From Endozoicomonadaceae bacterium (GTDB lineage: Bacteria; Pseudomonadota; Gammaproteobacteria; Pseudomonadales; Endozoicomonadaceae): 5,824 bases of DNA. Every line of letters starts with the position of its first letter. Position 1 is the stretch's first letter. The notes below the pieces were generated by a model. That model made no database searches, was not told the origin of the DNA, and saw only the letters and a list, made by a program, of their open reading frames with translations. The position numbers and the translations under genes are program-made. The DNA is taken from the NCBI GenBank assembly GCA_015163815.1, contig JAAOIJ010000119.1:1-5824 (forward strand). Reading direction: 5' to 3'. Below, one piece after another: positions 1 through 5,824 of this stretch.

Positions 1-52
1 AGAACCTACAATAGAACCTACAATAGAACCTACAATAGAACCTACAATAGAA
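1..52 (+). repeat. 12-bp tandem repeat, four copies plus a partial one, coding for EPTI
   Basis: The unit agaacctacaat occurs four times without a mismatch at 1-48, followed by a partial copy (agaa). The array touches the window edge, so its true copy number is unknown. Because the unit is a multiple of three, gain or loss of copies changes protein length without shifting the frame. The identity of the copies suggests recent expansion by slippage or recombination. Confidence 0.9.
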
Positions 53-226
53 AATAGTACTGTATATTCAAATACTACGATCAACAATATAGAGCTGGCT
101 ATGTCTACCACTGTTCCATTATTAGTTGTAACAGGATTCTGTGTAGGGGGCATAATTTATGTTGCTTGTTATAATAAAAAAAATAAAAAGCATTTTAAAT
201 CACTCAACAATCTAATTGAGATATAA
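2..226 (+). CDS. C-terminal part of an EPTI-repeat protein with one C-terminal membrane segment (partial)
   Basis: I do not recognise this gene. It is open from the left edge, so its start is missing; 74 residues are visible before a TAA stop. Residues 1-16 of the fragment are four perfect EPTI tetrapeptides, followed by a short polar linker rich in N, S and T (17-37). A single hydrophobic segment follows at about 38-57 (starting VPLLVVTGF), then a basic tail beginning NKKNKK and ending at 74. The lysines just after the hydrophobic segment suggest, by the positive-inside rule, that the tail is cytoplasmic and the repeats face outward. If the protein is exported into a host, it would instead resemble a tail-anchored protein. 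Both localisations are inference. The frame is supported by the 12-base repeat period, which keeps one amino-acid phase, and by the coherent membrane-plus-basic-tail architecture. A small frame starts 5 bases after the stop. Confidence 0.7.
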   Translation, partial: EPTIEPTIEPTIEPTIENSTVYSNTTINNIELAMSTTVPLLVVTGFCVGGIIYVACYNKKNKKHFKSLNNLIEI

Positions 227-231
227 TAGAA

Positions 232-404
232 ATGCCTGAAAAAATAGATCAAGATACTGTATTGAATAAGGTAAGAGTGCTTGAAGTAATCGTGACTCGA
301 ATGATCCTATTGAGTTTGAATCTTATCTAAATGAATCAATTAAGCTTCTTTTTAGTTTGGAAAAAACAAATATTAAAAACTATGATACAGCTTCAAAAAC
401 CTAA
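232..404 (+). pseudogene. small unknown reading frame, apparently interrupted by a 1-base deletion
   Basis: I do not recognise this gene. ATG at 232 opens a frame starting MPEKIDQDTVLNKVRVLE that runs into a short, unlikely C-terminus and a stop near 330. From about 275 a second frame reads SNRDSNDPIEFESYLNES and continues through a lysine-rich stretch to TAA at 402-404. Restoring one A in the gaagt at about 274-278 joins the two into one 57-residue acidic and helical-looking polypeptide without a membrane segment. The join is inferred from coding-like composition on both sides; I cannot exclude a sequencing error, or that neither piece is a gene. It starts 5 bases after the stop of the EPTI-repeat gene, which suggests co-transcription, but no strong ribosome binding site is visible. 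Confidence 0.4.
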
Positions 405-531
405 AAAAAAACAGTCATCATACCTAATAATAACCAGAATCATATCGTATGCTTAGAGCATATCCTCAATTTTAAAATCATTTATAGATTGATTTTTATT
501 TTAAAATAAACGACACGTTTTTTTAAAAAAA
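405..531. other. AT-rich spacer with a weak hairpin, possibly the left flank of the IS remnant
   Basis: No coding potential is visible. A 7-base inverted repeat, AAAATCA at 474-480 and TGATTTT at 490-496 around a 9-base loop, is followed by a T-rich run. It could be a poor terminator for the upstream frames. The sequence agagcatatcctcaattt at 455-472 could be the left end of the insertion element, but no matching right end is present. Confidence 0.3.
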
Positions 532-886
532 ATGTTGACTGATGAAAAGAAATTTTTGAACTGATGTTTTTTGGGAAAAATAGACATAAGCATGAAAAAA
601 TGATCGAAATGTCAGCTGCTATAGGATGAAAATGATACACAGACTCCCTTTGGAAAGGGGCGTATAATCAATTGAATCGATCTGCATGTCAAAACATATG
701 GAATCATTATGTTAACGCTCAAGAACAAATAAATCAAAATTATATTTTGATAGATAGTACTTATGTTCAAGTTTATTAGCCTGCAAGTAGTTCTAGAAAA
801 AAGGAAAAAAGAGCAATAGAACAAAAACTCATAGGCTAGCTGACGGCAACGGCCGTCCGATTGACTTTGAACTCACTGGAAGTGAA
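532..886 (+). pseudogene. decayed IS5-family transposase remnant
   Basis: Pieces of a DDE transposase appear in order but in different frames. At 532-561 the frame reads MLTDEKKFLN and then stops; this resembles the LTDE start of IS5-type proteins. At 636-776 a 47-codon stretch reads SLWKGAYNQLNRSACQNIW and ends with IDSTYVQVY, where the D (753-755) matches the first catalytic aspartate in the family's IDST or IDSTIV motif; a TAG follows at 777. After another in-frame stop at 837, the next frame reads HRLADGNGRPIDFELTGSE at 830-886, the region around the second catalytic aspartate, usually followed by VHD. The segment with the final glutamate is missing, and the distance from start to the first D is shorter than usual, so internal deletions are likely. 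The match rests on remembered family motifs. The pieces are clearly non-functional. Confidence 0.7.
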
Positions 887-937
887 GCATTATGCTGCTA
901 ATATGACACATAATCTGATGCTAAACATAAAAAAAGA

Positions 938-966
938 TTGACACATTCTCTATTTAGCTTTATGAT
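938..966 (+). promoter_or_regulatory. sigma70-type promoter of the tRNA cluster
   Basis: A perfect -35 box TTGACA (938-943) and a near-consensus -10 box TATGAT (961-966) are separated by exactly 17 bases. Transcription would start near 973, about 28 bases before tRNA-Glu. It lies immediately after the IS remnant, and no other promoter of this quality is seen on the plus strand. Confidence 0.8.
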
Positions 967-1000
967 ATTCCAGATCCATTCAGGGCAATTTTCTGGTTAT

Positions 1001-1076
1001 GTCCCCTTCGTCTAGTGGCCTAGGACACCGCCCTTTCACGGCGGTAACAGGGGTTCGAGTCCCCTAGGGGACACCA
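1001..1076 (+). tRNA. tRNA-Glu (anticodon TTC)
   Basis: This 76-base tRNA carries an encoded CCA end (1074-1076). The acceptor arms gtcccct and aggggac pair fully. The anticodon stem ccgcc/ggcgg closes a 7-base loop with anticodon TTC at 1035-1037, which reads GAA and GAG codons. The T-arm contains ggttcgagtcc. The sequence is very close to E. coli tRNA-Glu. It is the first gene after the 938-966 promoter and is followed by a 100-base AT-rich gap before tRNA-Gly. Confidence 0.97.
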
Positions 1077-1176
1077 CATGTTGTCAATACAGCAGTTTTG
1101 GATTCATCATTACAATCCTTTATTTTATATTCAAATGGCAAATCAAACTACTTCATAACACTCATCTACATCATTC

Positions 1177-1252
1177 GCGGGAATAGCTCAGCTGGTAGAG
1201 CACAACCTTGCCAAGGTTAAGGTCGCGAGTTCGAATCTCGTTTCCCGCTCCA
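1177..1252 (+). tRNA. tRNA-Gly (anticodon GCC)
   Basis: This 76-base tRNA has an encoded CCA (1250-1252). Acceptor arms gcgggaa and ttcccgc pair fully, the loop ttgccaa carries anticodon GCC at 1210-1212 (reads GGC and GGU), and the T-loop is ttcgaat. It is close to E. coli tRNA-Gly(GCC). The outermost pair of the anticodon stem is an unusual C-A mismatch (1203 with 1219), where E. coli has C-G; the other four pairs are intact. Most likely it is still functional. Confidence 0.96.
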
Positions 1253-1270
1253 AATTGTTAATATTTTTTT

Positions 1271-1346
<76 letters not shown>

Positions 1347-1361
1347 ATATCATACGCTCAC

Positions 1362-1631
1362 TCAATCAAGACAAAACGATAAAATCACATCCTCTTCAAC
1401 TCGGCAACAGCAAGGTAGAATCGATTTTTCTGCTAAATAAGCCAAAGGTTCACAAAAATAAATCACTTTCCCTTTTAATAATTGCATTCGGCAAGCCCCA
1501 CAAAAACCATTTCTGCATTGGTAGTTTACTTCAATATGCTGATCCTCCATCACTTCCAATAAGCTATGTTTGCTTTTTTTTGGTGAGGAAAAACAATATT
1601 GATTGATATAAATAATAATGGAAGTGCTCAT
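1362..1631 (-). CDS. yfaE: [2Fe-2S] ferredoxin for NrdB cofactor maintenance (YfaE)
   Basis: This small soluble plant-type ferredoxin of 89 residues is close to the length of E. coli YfaE (84). The cluster ligands are visible: Cys39, Cys44 and Cys47 in QCRNGFCGACR (CX4CX2C), with the fourth ligand in the ILPCCCR motif at 74-76, the same triple-cysteine block as in YfaE. The conserved EPLA segment lies at 61-64. In E. coli, YfaE delivers electrons to the diferric centre of NrdB during radical assembly and repair; the same role here is inferred from homology and from its place directly after nrdB, 37 bases downstream on the same strand. ATG at 1629-1631 fits the length of the family; upstream there is only a weak ribosome binding site. 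It converges with the tRNA cluster. Extra cysteines at 13, 60 and 87 are not part of the usual motif. Confidence 0.93.
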   Translation of the reverse strand: MSTSIIIYINQYCFSSPKKSKHSLLEVMEDQHIEVNYQCRNGFCGACRMQLLKGKVIYFCEPLAYLAEKSILPCCCRVEEDVILSFCLD

Positions 1632-1668
1632 ACAATAATCTGAATAATAGGTGAAAAACGGTATTATT

Positions 1669-2799
1669 TTATAAAGAAAAGCACTTAAAGTCAGCCGCTT
1701 CTAAATCACTATTCACCTGACCGACTAAATAAGAACTCACCTCAACTTCCTGTGGTGCAACTTGAACATTATCGCTATTCAACCAAGCATTCATCCACGG
1801 CAAAGGGTTATGAATTCGATCAAATGTATGTGGTAAATGTAAAGCCTCCATACGCTGAGCTGCAATATATTCAATATATTGGCATAAAATTTCTTGATTT
1901 AAACCAATCATAGAGCCATGCTGAAATAAATATTCTGCCCATTGTTTTTCTTGTTCAACAGCTTCTAAAAATAAATGAATTGACTCAGAACGACATTCCT
2001 TTGCAATCATGGCCATTTCTGGATCATCATGACCTGCTTTTAGAATATTCAGAATATGCTGCGTACCCGTTAAATGAAGCGCTTCATCTCTCGCTATTAA
2101 TTTAATGATTTTTGCATTACCTTCCATTTTAGCGCGCTCTGCAAAAGCAAAACTGCAAGCAAAACTAACATAAAATCGAATCGCCTCCAAAATATTAACT
2201 GAAATTAATGTTAAATATAATTGGCGCTTCAAAGCATACACTGTAATCTCAATTGACTCTCCTGCTATAACATATAAGCCACAGCCTTGACTTTGATATA
2301 ACTGTGTCATTAAAATTAATCGGTCATAATGCTTGGTGATGGCTTCAGCTCGATCTAAAATCGATTTTGTTTGAAGAATATCATCAAACACCACTGAAGG
2401 TTCTTGTATAATATTTCGAATAATATGCGTATAAGATCGAGAATGTATTGTTTCACTAAAAGACCACGTTTCAATCCAGGTTTCTAATTCCGGCAAAGAC
2501 ACCAACGGTAATAGCGCAACATTAGGAGAACGCCCTTGAATGGAATCCAGCAAAGTTTGATATTGTAAATTACTAATAAAAATATGCTTTTCATGAGAAG
2601 GCAATAACATAAAATCTGTTCGATCAGTTGCTAAATCGACTTCTTCTGGACGCCAAAAAAAAGACAGTTGTTTTTCAATTAGTTTTTCAAAAATATTATA
2701 TTTTTGAACATCATAACGAGAAATATTCACTCCTTTTCCAAAAAACATGGATTCTTTAGTTGCATCAAAACATTGTTGATTAAAGGTTGTATAACTCAT
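1669..2799 (-). CDS. nrdB: class Ia ribonucleotide reductase, beta subunit (R2)
   Basis: NrdB holds the diiron-tyrosyl radical cofactor that starts nucleotide reduction in the NrdA active site; it acts in the cytoplasm as a dimer. At 376 residues it has the same length as E. coli NrdB and is collinear with it throughout. Iron ligands are present: Asp85, Glu116, His119, Glu205, Glu239 and His242 (one higher than the usual E. coli numbering because Met is counted). The radical tyrosine is Tyr123 in HSRSYTHI. Trp49 and the C-terminal Tyr357 of the long-range radical path are kept, and the C-terminus ends in an R1-docking tail (FKCFSL). The chosen ATG (2797-2799) matches the E. coli start (MAYTTF versus MSYTTF) and is preceded by a good Shine-Dalgarno site. 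It lies 55 bases after nrdA and 37 before yfaE, indicating one operon. Confidence 0.98.
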   Translation of the reverse strand: MSYTTFNQQCFDATKESMFFGKGVNISRYDVQKYNIFEKLIEKQLSFFWRPEEVDLATDRTDFMLLPSHEKHIFISNLQYQTLLDSIQGRSPNVALLPLVSLPELETWIETWSFSETIHSRSYTHIIRNIIQEPSVVFDDILQTKSILDRAEAITKHYDRLILMTQLYQSQGCGLYVIAGESIEITVYALKRQLYLTLISVNILEAIRFYVSFACSFAFAERAKMEGNAKIIKLIARDEALHLTGTQHILNILKAGHDDPEMAMIAKECRSESIHLFLEAVEQEKQWAEYLFQHGSMIGLNQEILCQYIEYIAAQRMEALHLPHTFDRIHNPLPWMNAWLNSDNVQVAPQEVEVSSYLVGQVNSDLEAADFKCFSL

Positions 2800-2802
2800 G
2801 TG

Positions 2803-2810
2803 ACCCCTTA
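2803..2810 (-). promoter_or_regulatory. Shine-Dalgarno site of nrdB
   Basis: On the minus strand the sequence taaggggtcac directly precedes the nrdB ATG; the AAGGGGT core resembles the ideal AGGAGGT and sits at a suitable distance of about 4 to 6 bases. It is clearly stronger than the sites before nrdA and yfaE, so NrdB may be translated relatively well compared with its neighbours (inference). Confidence 0.6.
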
Positions 2811-2854
2811 CGTTACACTAAAAATAGTACATCTTATATTGATAGCTTTGCAAT

Positions 2855-5131
2855 TCATATTTTACAAGCACCCCCTTCACAATTATCTTCTTCATATTCC
2901 ATTTTTTGTGATTCACCTGCTCCATCGCGTGTATTATGATAATATAATGTCTTAATGCCTAGCTTGTATGCAATTAATATATCTTGAATTAATAATTTGA
3001 CAGGCACTTTACCTTGATCAAAATTAGCAGGATTATAATTAGTATTCACAGAAATCGATTGATCAATAAATTTTTGCATAATCGCAACTAACTCTAAATA
3101 CCCTATATTTGAAGGCATACTCCATAATAATTCATAATTATTTTTTAACGTTTTAAATTCAGGAATAACTTGTTTTAAAACGCCATCTTTACTTGCTTTA
3201 ATGCTAATAAATCCGCGAGGAGGCTCTATACCATTCGTAGCATTGGCAATCTGCGAAGATGTTTCTGAAGGCATAATGGCGCTCACTGTTGAATTACGAA
3301 CACCATATTGTTTAATATTCTTGCGTAATAATTCCCAGTCTAAATGTAACGCTTCTTTCACTAATTCATCAACATTTCGCTTATAGGTATCAATAGGCAA
3401 AATACCTTCACTCAACTTAGTATCAGAAAAGGCAGGGCAAGCACCTTTTTCTTTTGCTAATTGATTCGAGGCTTTTAATAAATAATACTGCATGGCTTCA
3501 AATGTTCGATGCGTTAATGCTTTTGCAGAACCATCTGAATACTTCATATTATTTTTTGCTAAATAATAGGCAAAATTAATCACACCTATACCAAGCGGTC
3601 GACGTTTTTTTGTTGAGTTCTCAGCAGCTGGCACAGGGTAAGATTGATAATCCAAGACATTATCTAAAGCTCTTACAGCTAAATCAGCTAATGATTCTAA
3701 TTCATTTAAATGATTAATTTCCCCTAAATTAAAAGCAGCCAAAGTACATAATGCAATTTCACCTTCCTCATCATAAATATGCTGCAAAGGTTTGGTTGGT
3801 AGTGCAATTTCAAGACACAGATTGCTTTGTTTAATGGGTGCTTTATCAGGTTTAAAAGGGCTATGCGTATTACAATGATCAACATTTTGCAAATATATTC
3901 TACCAGTGTTCGCTCTTTCTTTTGCAAATAAAGAAAACAACTCTATCGCTTTGATTGTATATTTTGGAATAGCATCATCTTGCTCATATTTTAGATAAAG
4001 CTTTTCAAATGTATTTTGATCTTCAAAAAAGGCATCATACAATCCTGGTGTGTCACTCGGTGAAAATAAAGTAATATGCTGACCATCAATCAATCGCTGA
4101 TACATCAGCTTATTAAATTGCACGCCATAATCTAACTGACGAACACGGTTTTCATCAATACCTCGATTATTCTTTAATACGAGTAATGATTCAATTTCAC
4201 GATGCCATAAAGGAAAAAATAAAGTTGCAGCACCGCCTCTAACACCTCCTTGTGAACAAGATTTAACAGCTGTCTGAAAATGCTTAAAAAAAGGAATACA
4301 ACCTGTATGAAAAGCTTCACCATTTCGAATAGGGCTTCCTAAAGCTCTTATACTACCAGCATTAATACCAATACCTGCGCGTTGACTAACATATTTGATA
4401 ATGGCGCTTGCTGTTGCATTGATTGAATCAAGTGAATCTTCGCATTCAATTAATACGCATGAACTAAATTGACGCGTAGGTGTTCTCACTCCAGCCATAA
4501 TCGGTGTTGGCAATGACAATTTAAATGTTGAAACAGCATCATAAAACCGCTGAATATAATCAAAACGAATATCTTGATCGTAGGATGAAAATAAACAAGC
4601 ACTGATTAATAAATATAAAAACTGCGGACTTTCATAAAACTCACCTGATATGCGATTTTGAACTAAATATTTACCTTCTAATTGTTTGACAGCAGCATAA
4701 CTAAAATTCATATCTCGATGATGATCGATCATTTTGTCTAATGCATGCCATTCAGTTTCAGTATAGGCTTCCAATAAATAAGGATCATATTTACTATTTT
4801 CAACTTGACGCTTTACTTGATCTAATAAAGCAGGGGGATCAAAACAACCATATGCTTTTTTTCTAAGATGAAAAATAGCTAAACGTGCAGCTAAAAATTG
4901 ATAATCAGGTGCTTCTTCAGAAATTAAATCAGCAGCTGATTTAATTAATGTTTCATGAATATTAATGGTTGGGATGTTATTAAAAAACTGCAAATGTGAT
5001 TTCAGCTCTACTTCAGATACTGATACATTAGTCAATCCTTCGCTAGCCCATGTGACAACTCGATGAATTTTATCTAACTCTAAAGGTTCTTTTTTACCAT
5101 TACGCTTTGTTACTGATAAGTTATCATTCAT
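2855..5131 (-). CDS. nrdA: class Ia ribonucleotide reductase, alpha subunit (R1)
   Basis: NrdA reduces ribonucleoside diphosphates to deoxyribonucleotides in the cytoplasm, using a radical relayed from NrdB. It has 758 residues, against 761 in E. coli, and aligns with it from end to end. Residues 1-95 form the ATP cone for overall activity control (VTKRNG near the start, Thr55, His59 and Lys91 kept), so dATP inhibition is probably preserved. Catalytic residues fall at the E. coli positions: Cys225 and Cys462 (redox pair), Asn437, Cys439 (thiyl radical) and Glu441 in QSNLCLE. Tyr730 and Tyr731 of the radical path lie in TLYYHNTRDG. The swinging C-terminal pair is Cys751 and Cys756 in CEGGACKI; the linker before it is three residues shorter than in E. 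coli. The ATG at 5129-5131 matches the E. coli N-terminus (MNQNL versus MNDNL), though its ribosome binding site is weak. It is the first gene of nrdA-nrdB-yfaE. Confidence 0.98.
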   Translation of the reverse strand: MNDNLSVTKRNGKKEPLELDKIHRVVTWASEGLTNVSVSEVELKSHLQFFNNIPTINIHETLIKSAADLISEEAPDYQFLAARLAIFHLRKKAYGCFDPPALLDQVKRQVENSKYDPYLLEAYTETEWHALDKMIDHHRDMNFSYAAVKQLEGKYLVQNRISGEFYESPQFLYLLISACLFSSYDQDIRFDYIQRFYDAVSTFKLSLPTPIMAGVRTPTRQFSSCVLIECEDSLDSINATASAIIKYVSQRAGIGINAGSIRALGSPIRNGEAFHTGCIPFFKHFQTAVKSCSQGGVRGGAATLFFPLWHREIESLLVLKNNRGIDENRVRQLDYGVQFNKLMYQRLIDGQHITLFSPSDTPGLYDAFFEDQNTFEKLYLKYEQDDAIPKYTIKAIELFSLFAKERANTGRIYLQNVDHCNTHSPFKPDKAPIKQSNLCLEIALPTKPLQHIYDEEGEIALCTLAAFNLGEINHLNELESLADLAVRALDNVLDYQSYPVPAAENSTKKRRPLGIGVINFAYYLAKNNMKYSDGSAKALTHRTFEAMQYYLLKASNQLAKEKGACPAFSDTKLSEGILPIDTYKRNVDELVKEALHLDWELLRKNIKQYGVRNSTVSAIMPSETSSQIANATNGIEPPRGFISIKASKDGVLKQVIPEFKTLKNNYELLWSMPSNIGYLELVAIMQKFIDQSISVNTNYNPANFDQGKVPVKLLIQDILIAYKLGIKTLYYHNTRDGAGESQKMEYEEDNCEGGACKI

Positions 5132-5154
5132 ATACTTTCAGCCCTAATTAACGA

Positions 5155-5227
5155 ACACAATCGCTACATTTTTATGCTATATCAATCAAATTGAAGCGAT
5201 AGTGATTTCATCAATATCACATTCGCT
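5155..5227 (-). promoter_or_regulatory. candidate operator: dyad of AGCGA-NN-GTG motifs upstream of nrdA
   Basis: AGCGATAGTGAT (5195-5206) and ATCACATTCGCT (5216-5227) form an inverted repeat with 10 of 12 positions paired, a central 2-base mismatch and a 9-base loop. A third related copy, AGCGATTGTGT on the minus strand, lies at 5155-5165, 24 bases before the nrdA ATG. The three copies share AGCGA-NN-GTG. This fits a dimeric regulator site, or an RNA hairpin in the nrdA leader. It does not match the NrdR box or the CRP spacing; the binding factor is unknown. Confidence 0.4.
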
Positions 5228-5349
5228 CCTAAGTAGATTGCCCTTCTTTTATATTGAGTCTTTTTAAAATGGATGCTACGCCAAAAACAATACCTCTAAA
5301 ATTAAAAAAATAATTACCATATGTCTTTTATATACTGACAGTTCTATTC

Positions 5350-5378
5350 ATTTTAAAAAGTGCAATAGAGGTCATCAA
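5350..5378 (-). promoter_or_regulatory. candidate promoter for nrdA-nrdB-yfaE
   Basis: Read on the minus strand, TTGATG (5373-5378) and TAAAAT (5350-5355) are separated by 17 bases, a plausible sigma70 promoter with four of six and five of six consensus matches. Transcription would start near 5343 and give a leader of about 210 bases that includes the 5195-5227 dyad. In DNA this AT-rich such pairs occur by chance, so the call is tentative; I saw no better pair closer to the gene. Confidence 0.3.
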
Positions 5379-5405
5379 CTATTGGAAATAATGATCATCT
5401 AAATT

Positions 5406-5434
5406 AAGGTCATATTTTGAAAAATGATGTCCTT
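5406..5434. repeat. imperfect inverted repeat, possible terminator
   Basis: The outer arms AAGG and CCTT, then CAT and ATG, then TTTT and AAAA can pair across this 29-base element with small mismatches. On the plus strand it is followed by ttttta, as a weak intrinsic terminator might be. No plus-strand gene upstream is visible to need one. Confidence 0.3.
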
Positions 5435-5502
5435 TTTACAACAGTATTATTTATAAAATTCAATACTGATTTGACTTTTCAAAGCAATATATTTTGCGTG
5501 AA

Positions 5503-5545
5503 GTATCAATAAAAAAGATCAATTTTTTAACTATTGATATGATAC
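5503..5545. repeat. AT-rich inverted repeat
   Basis: TATCAATA (5504-5511) is matched by its exact reverse complement TATTGATA (5532-5539); alternatively GTATCA (5503-5508) pairs with TGATAC (5540-5545). Between them AAAAAA and TTTTTT runs can extend the pairing. Its role is unknown; it could be a protein-binding dyad or a fold-back in a transcript. Confidence 0.35.
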
Positions 5546-5824
5546 AGCTGTAGCTCTATTTTACGATGATATTCTATCAAAAACTCATTTCATATTTTAT
5601 TATTTTTTCATTACTCTCAATATAAGATAATATTTTTATCATCAAGATGCAATATGCAATTATCTTCAAATTAACGATACATGACGAACAAAATGACTAA
5701 AAAAAATATTGACAATTTATCTTGATCGACAAAATCAAGGCTTCATAATATATTCAATTACCAACATCATGTATTTTTATTGATTTAAAAAATAAAAATA
5801 ATTTTTATTGCTATTTTTATTTTC

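Larger units (their letters stand above)
5132..5824. other. long AT-rich non-coding region upstream of nrdA
   Basis: No reading frame of credible length or composition is seen on either strand in these 693 bases, and stops are dense in all frames. It holds the dyad and candidate promoter listed separately, and further inverted repeats: 5406-5434 (aaggtcat versus atgatgtcctt), 5503-5545 (gtatcaata versus tattgatatgatac) and 5721-5739 (CTTGAT, 7-base loop, ATCAAG). The stretch from about 5770 to the end is nearly pure A/T and contains aataaaaataatttttatt, a near-palindrome. It could be a degraded gene, a large regulatory leader or an intergenic relic; I see no tRNA, rRNA or CRISPR in it. Confidence 0.5.

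Noticed and set aside
1..52. Tandem repeat as a CRISPR array
   Set aside because: The 12-base units are directly adjacent, without spacers, and are in phase with a reading frame.
612..824. 70-residue open frame on the minus strand
   Set aside because: It lies antisense to the transposase remnant, whose fragments match a known family on the plus strand; the translated product has no recognisable features beyond AT-driven hydrophobicity.
2704..2955. 83-residue plus-strand open frame
   Set aside because: It is antisense to the start of nrdB and the end of nrdA, both strongly supported; the composition is a by-product of those codons.
3201..3386. 61-residue plus-strand open frame
   Set aside because: It lies entirely antisense to the conserved nrdA coding sequence.
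3724..3927. 67-residue minus-strand open frame
   Set aside because: It is an alternative frame inside nrdA, overlapping the catalytic Asn437/Cys439/Glu441 region.
5203..5223. TGTGA and TCACT half sites as a CRP site on the minus strand
   Set aside because: The half sites are 11 bases apart instead of 6, so they do not fit a CRP dimer.
5328..5337. TTATATACTG as a possible NrdR box
   Set aside because: It agrees only partly with the CWATATATWG-like core, and no second box at the usual helical spacing is present.

Overview
The window looks like chromosomal DNA from an AT-rich gammaproteobacterium. The three minus-strand genes are close full-length relatives of E. coli NrdA, NrdB and YfaE in the same order, and the three tRNAs are close to their E. 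coli counterparts. The very low GC of the spacers and the decayed transposase suggest a host-associated or intracellular lineage, for example Legionellales-like. That placement is inference; nothing here fixes the genus.

Layout, left to right. (1) 1-404, plus strand: the C-terminal end of a protein with an exact EPTI tetrapeptide repeat, one membrane segment and a short lysine-rich tail, followed 5 bases later by a small reading frame that looks broken by one missing base. (2) 405-931: AT-rich spacer and a heavily decayed IS5-type transposase. (3) 938-1346, plus strand: a strong sigma70-type promoter driving tRNA-Glu(TTC), tRNA-Gly(GCC) and tRNA-Ala(GGC). (4) 5131-1362, minus strand: nrdA, nrdB and yfaE, converging on the tRNA cluster with a 15-base gap. 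(5) 5132-5824: almost 700 bases without a credible gene, very AT-rich, holding several inverted repeats. One of them is a 12-base-arm dyad with a third related copy just upstream of nrdA.

The three nrd-region genes form one functional unit. NrdA (R1) and NrdB (R2) make the aerobic class Ia ribonucleotide reductase that supplies dNTPs. YfaE is the [2Fe-2S] ferredoxin that supplies electrons for assembly and repair of the NrdB diiron-tyrosyl cofactor. Every catalytic residue I could index is present, so the enzyme should be functional and should keep dATP/ATP control through its N-terminal ATP cone.

I do not see an evident new multi-gene system. The most unusual items are the EPTI-repeat membrane-anchored protein at the left edge and the repeated AGCGA-NN-GTG motif in front of nrdA.
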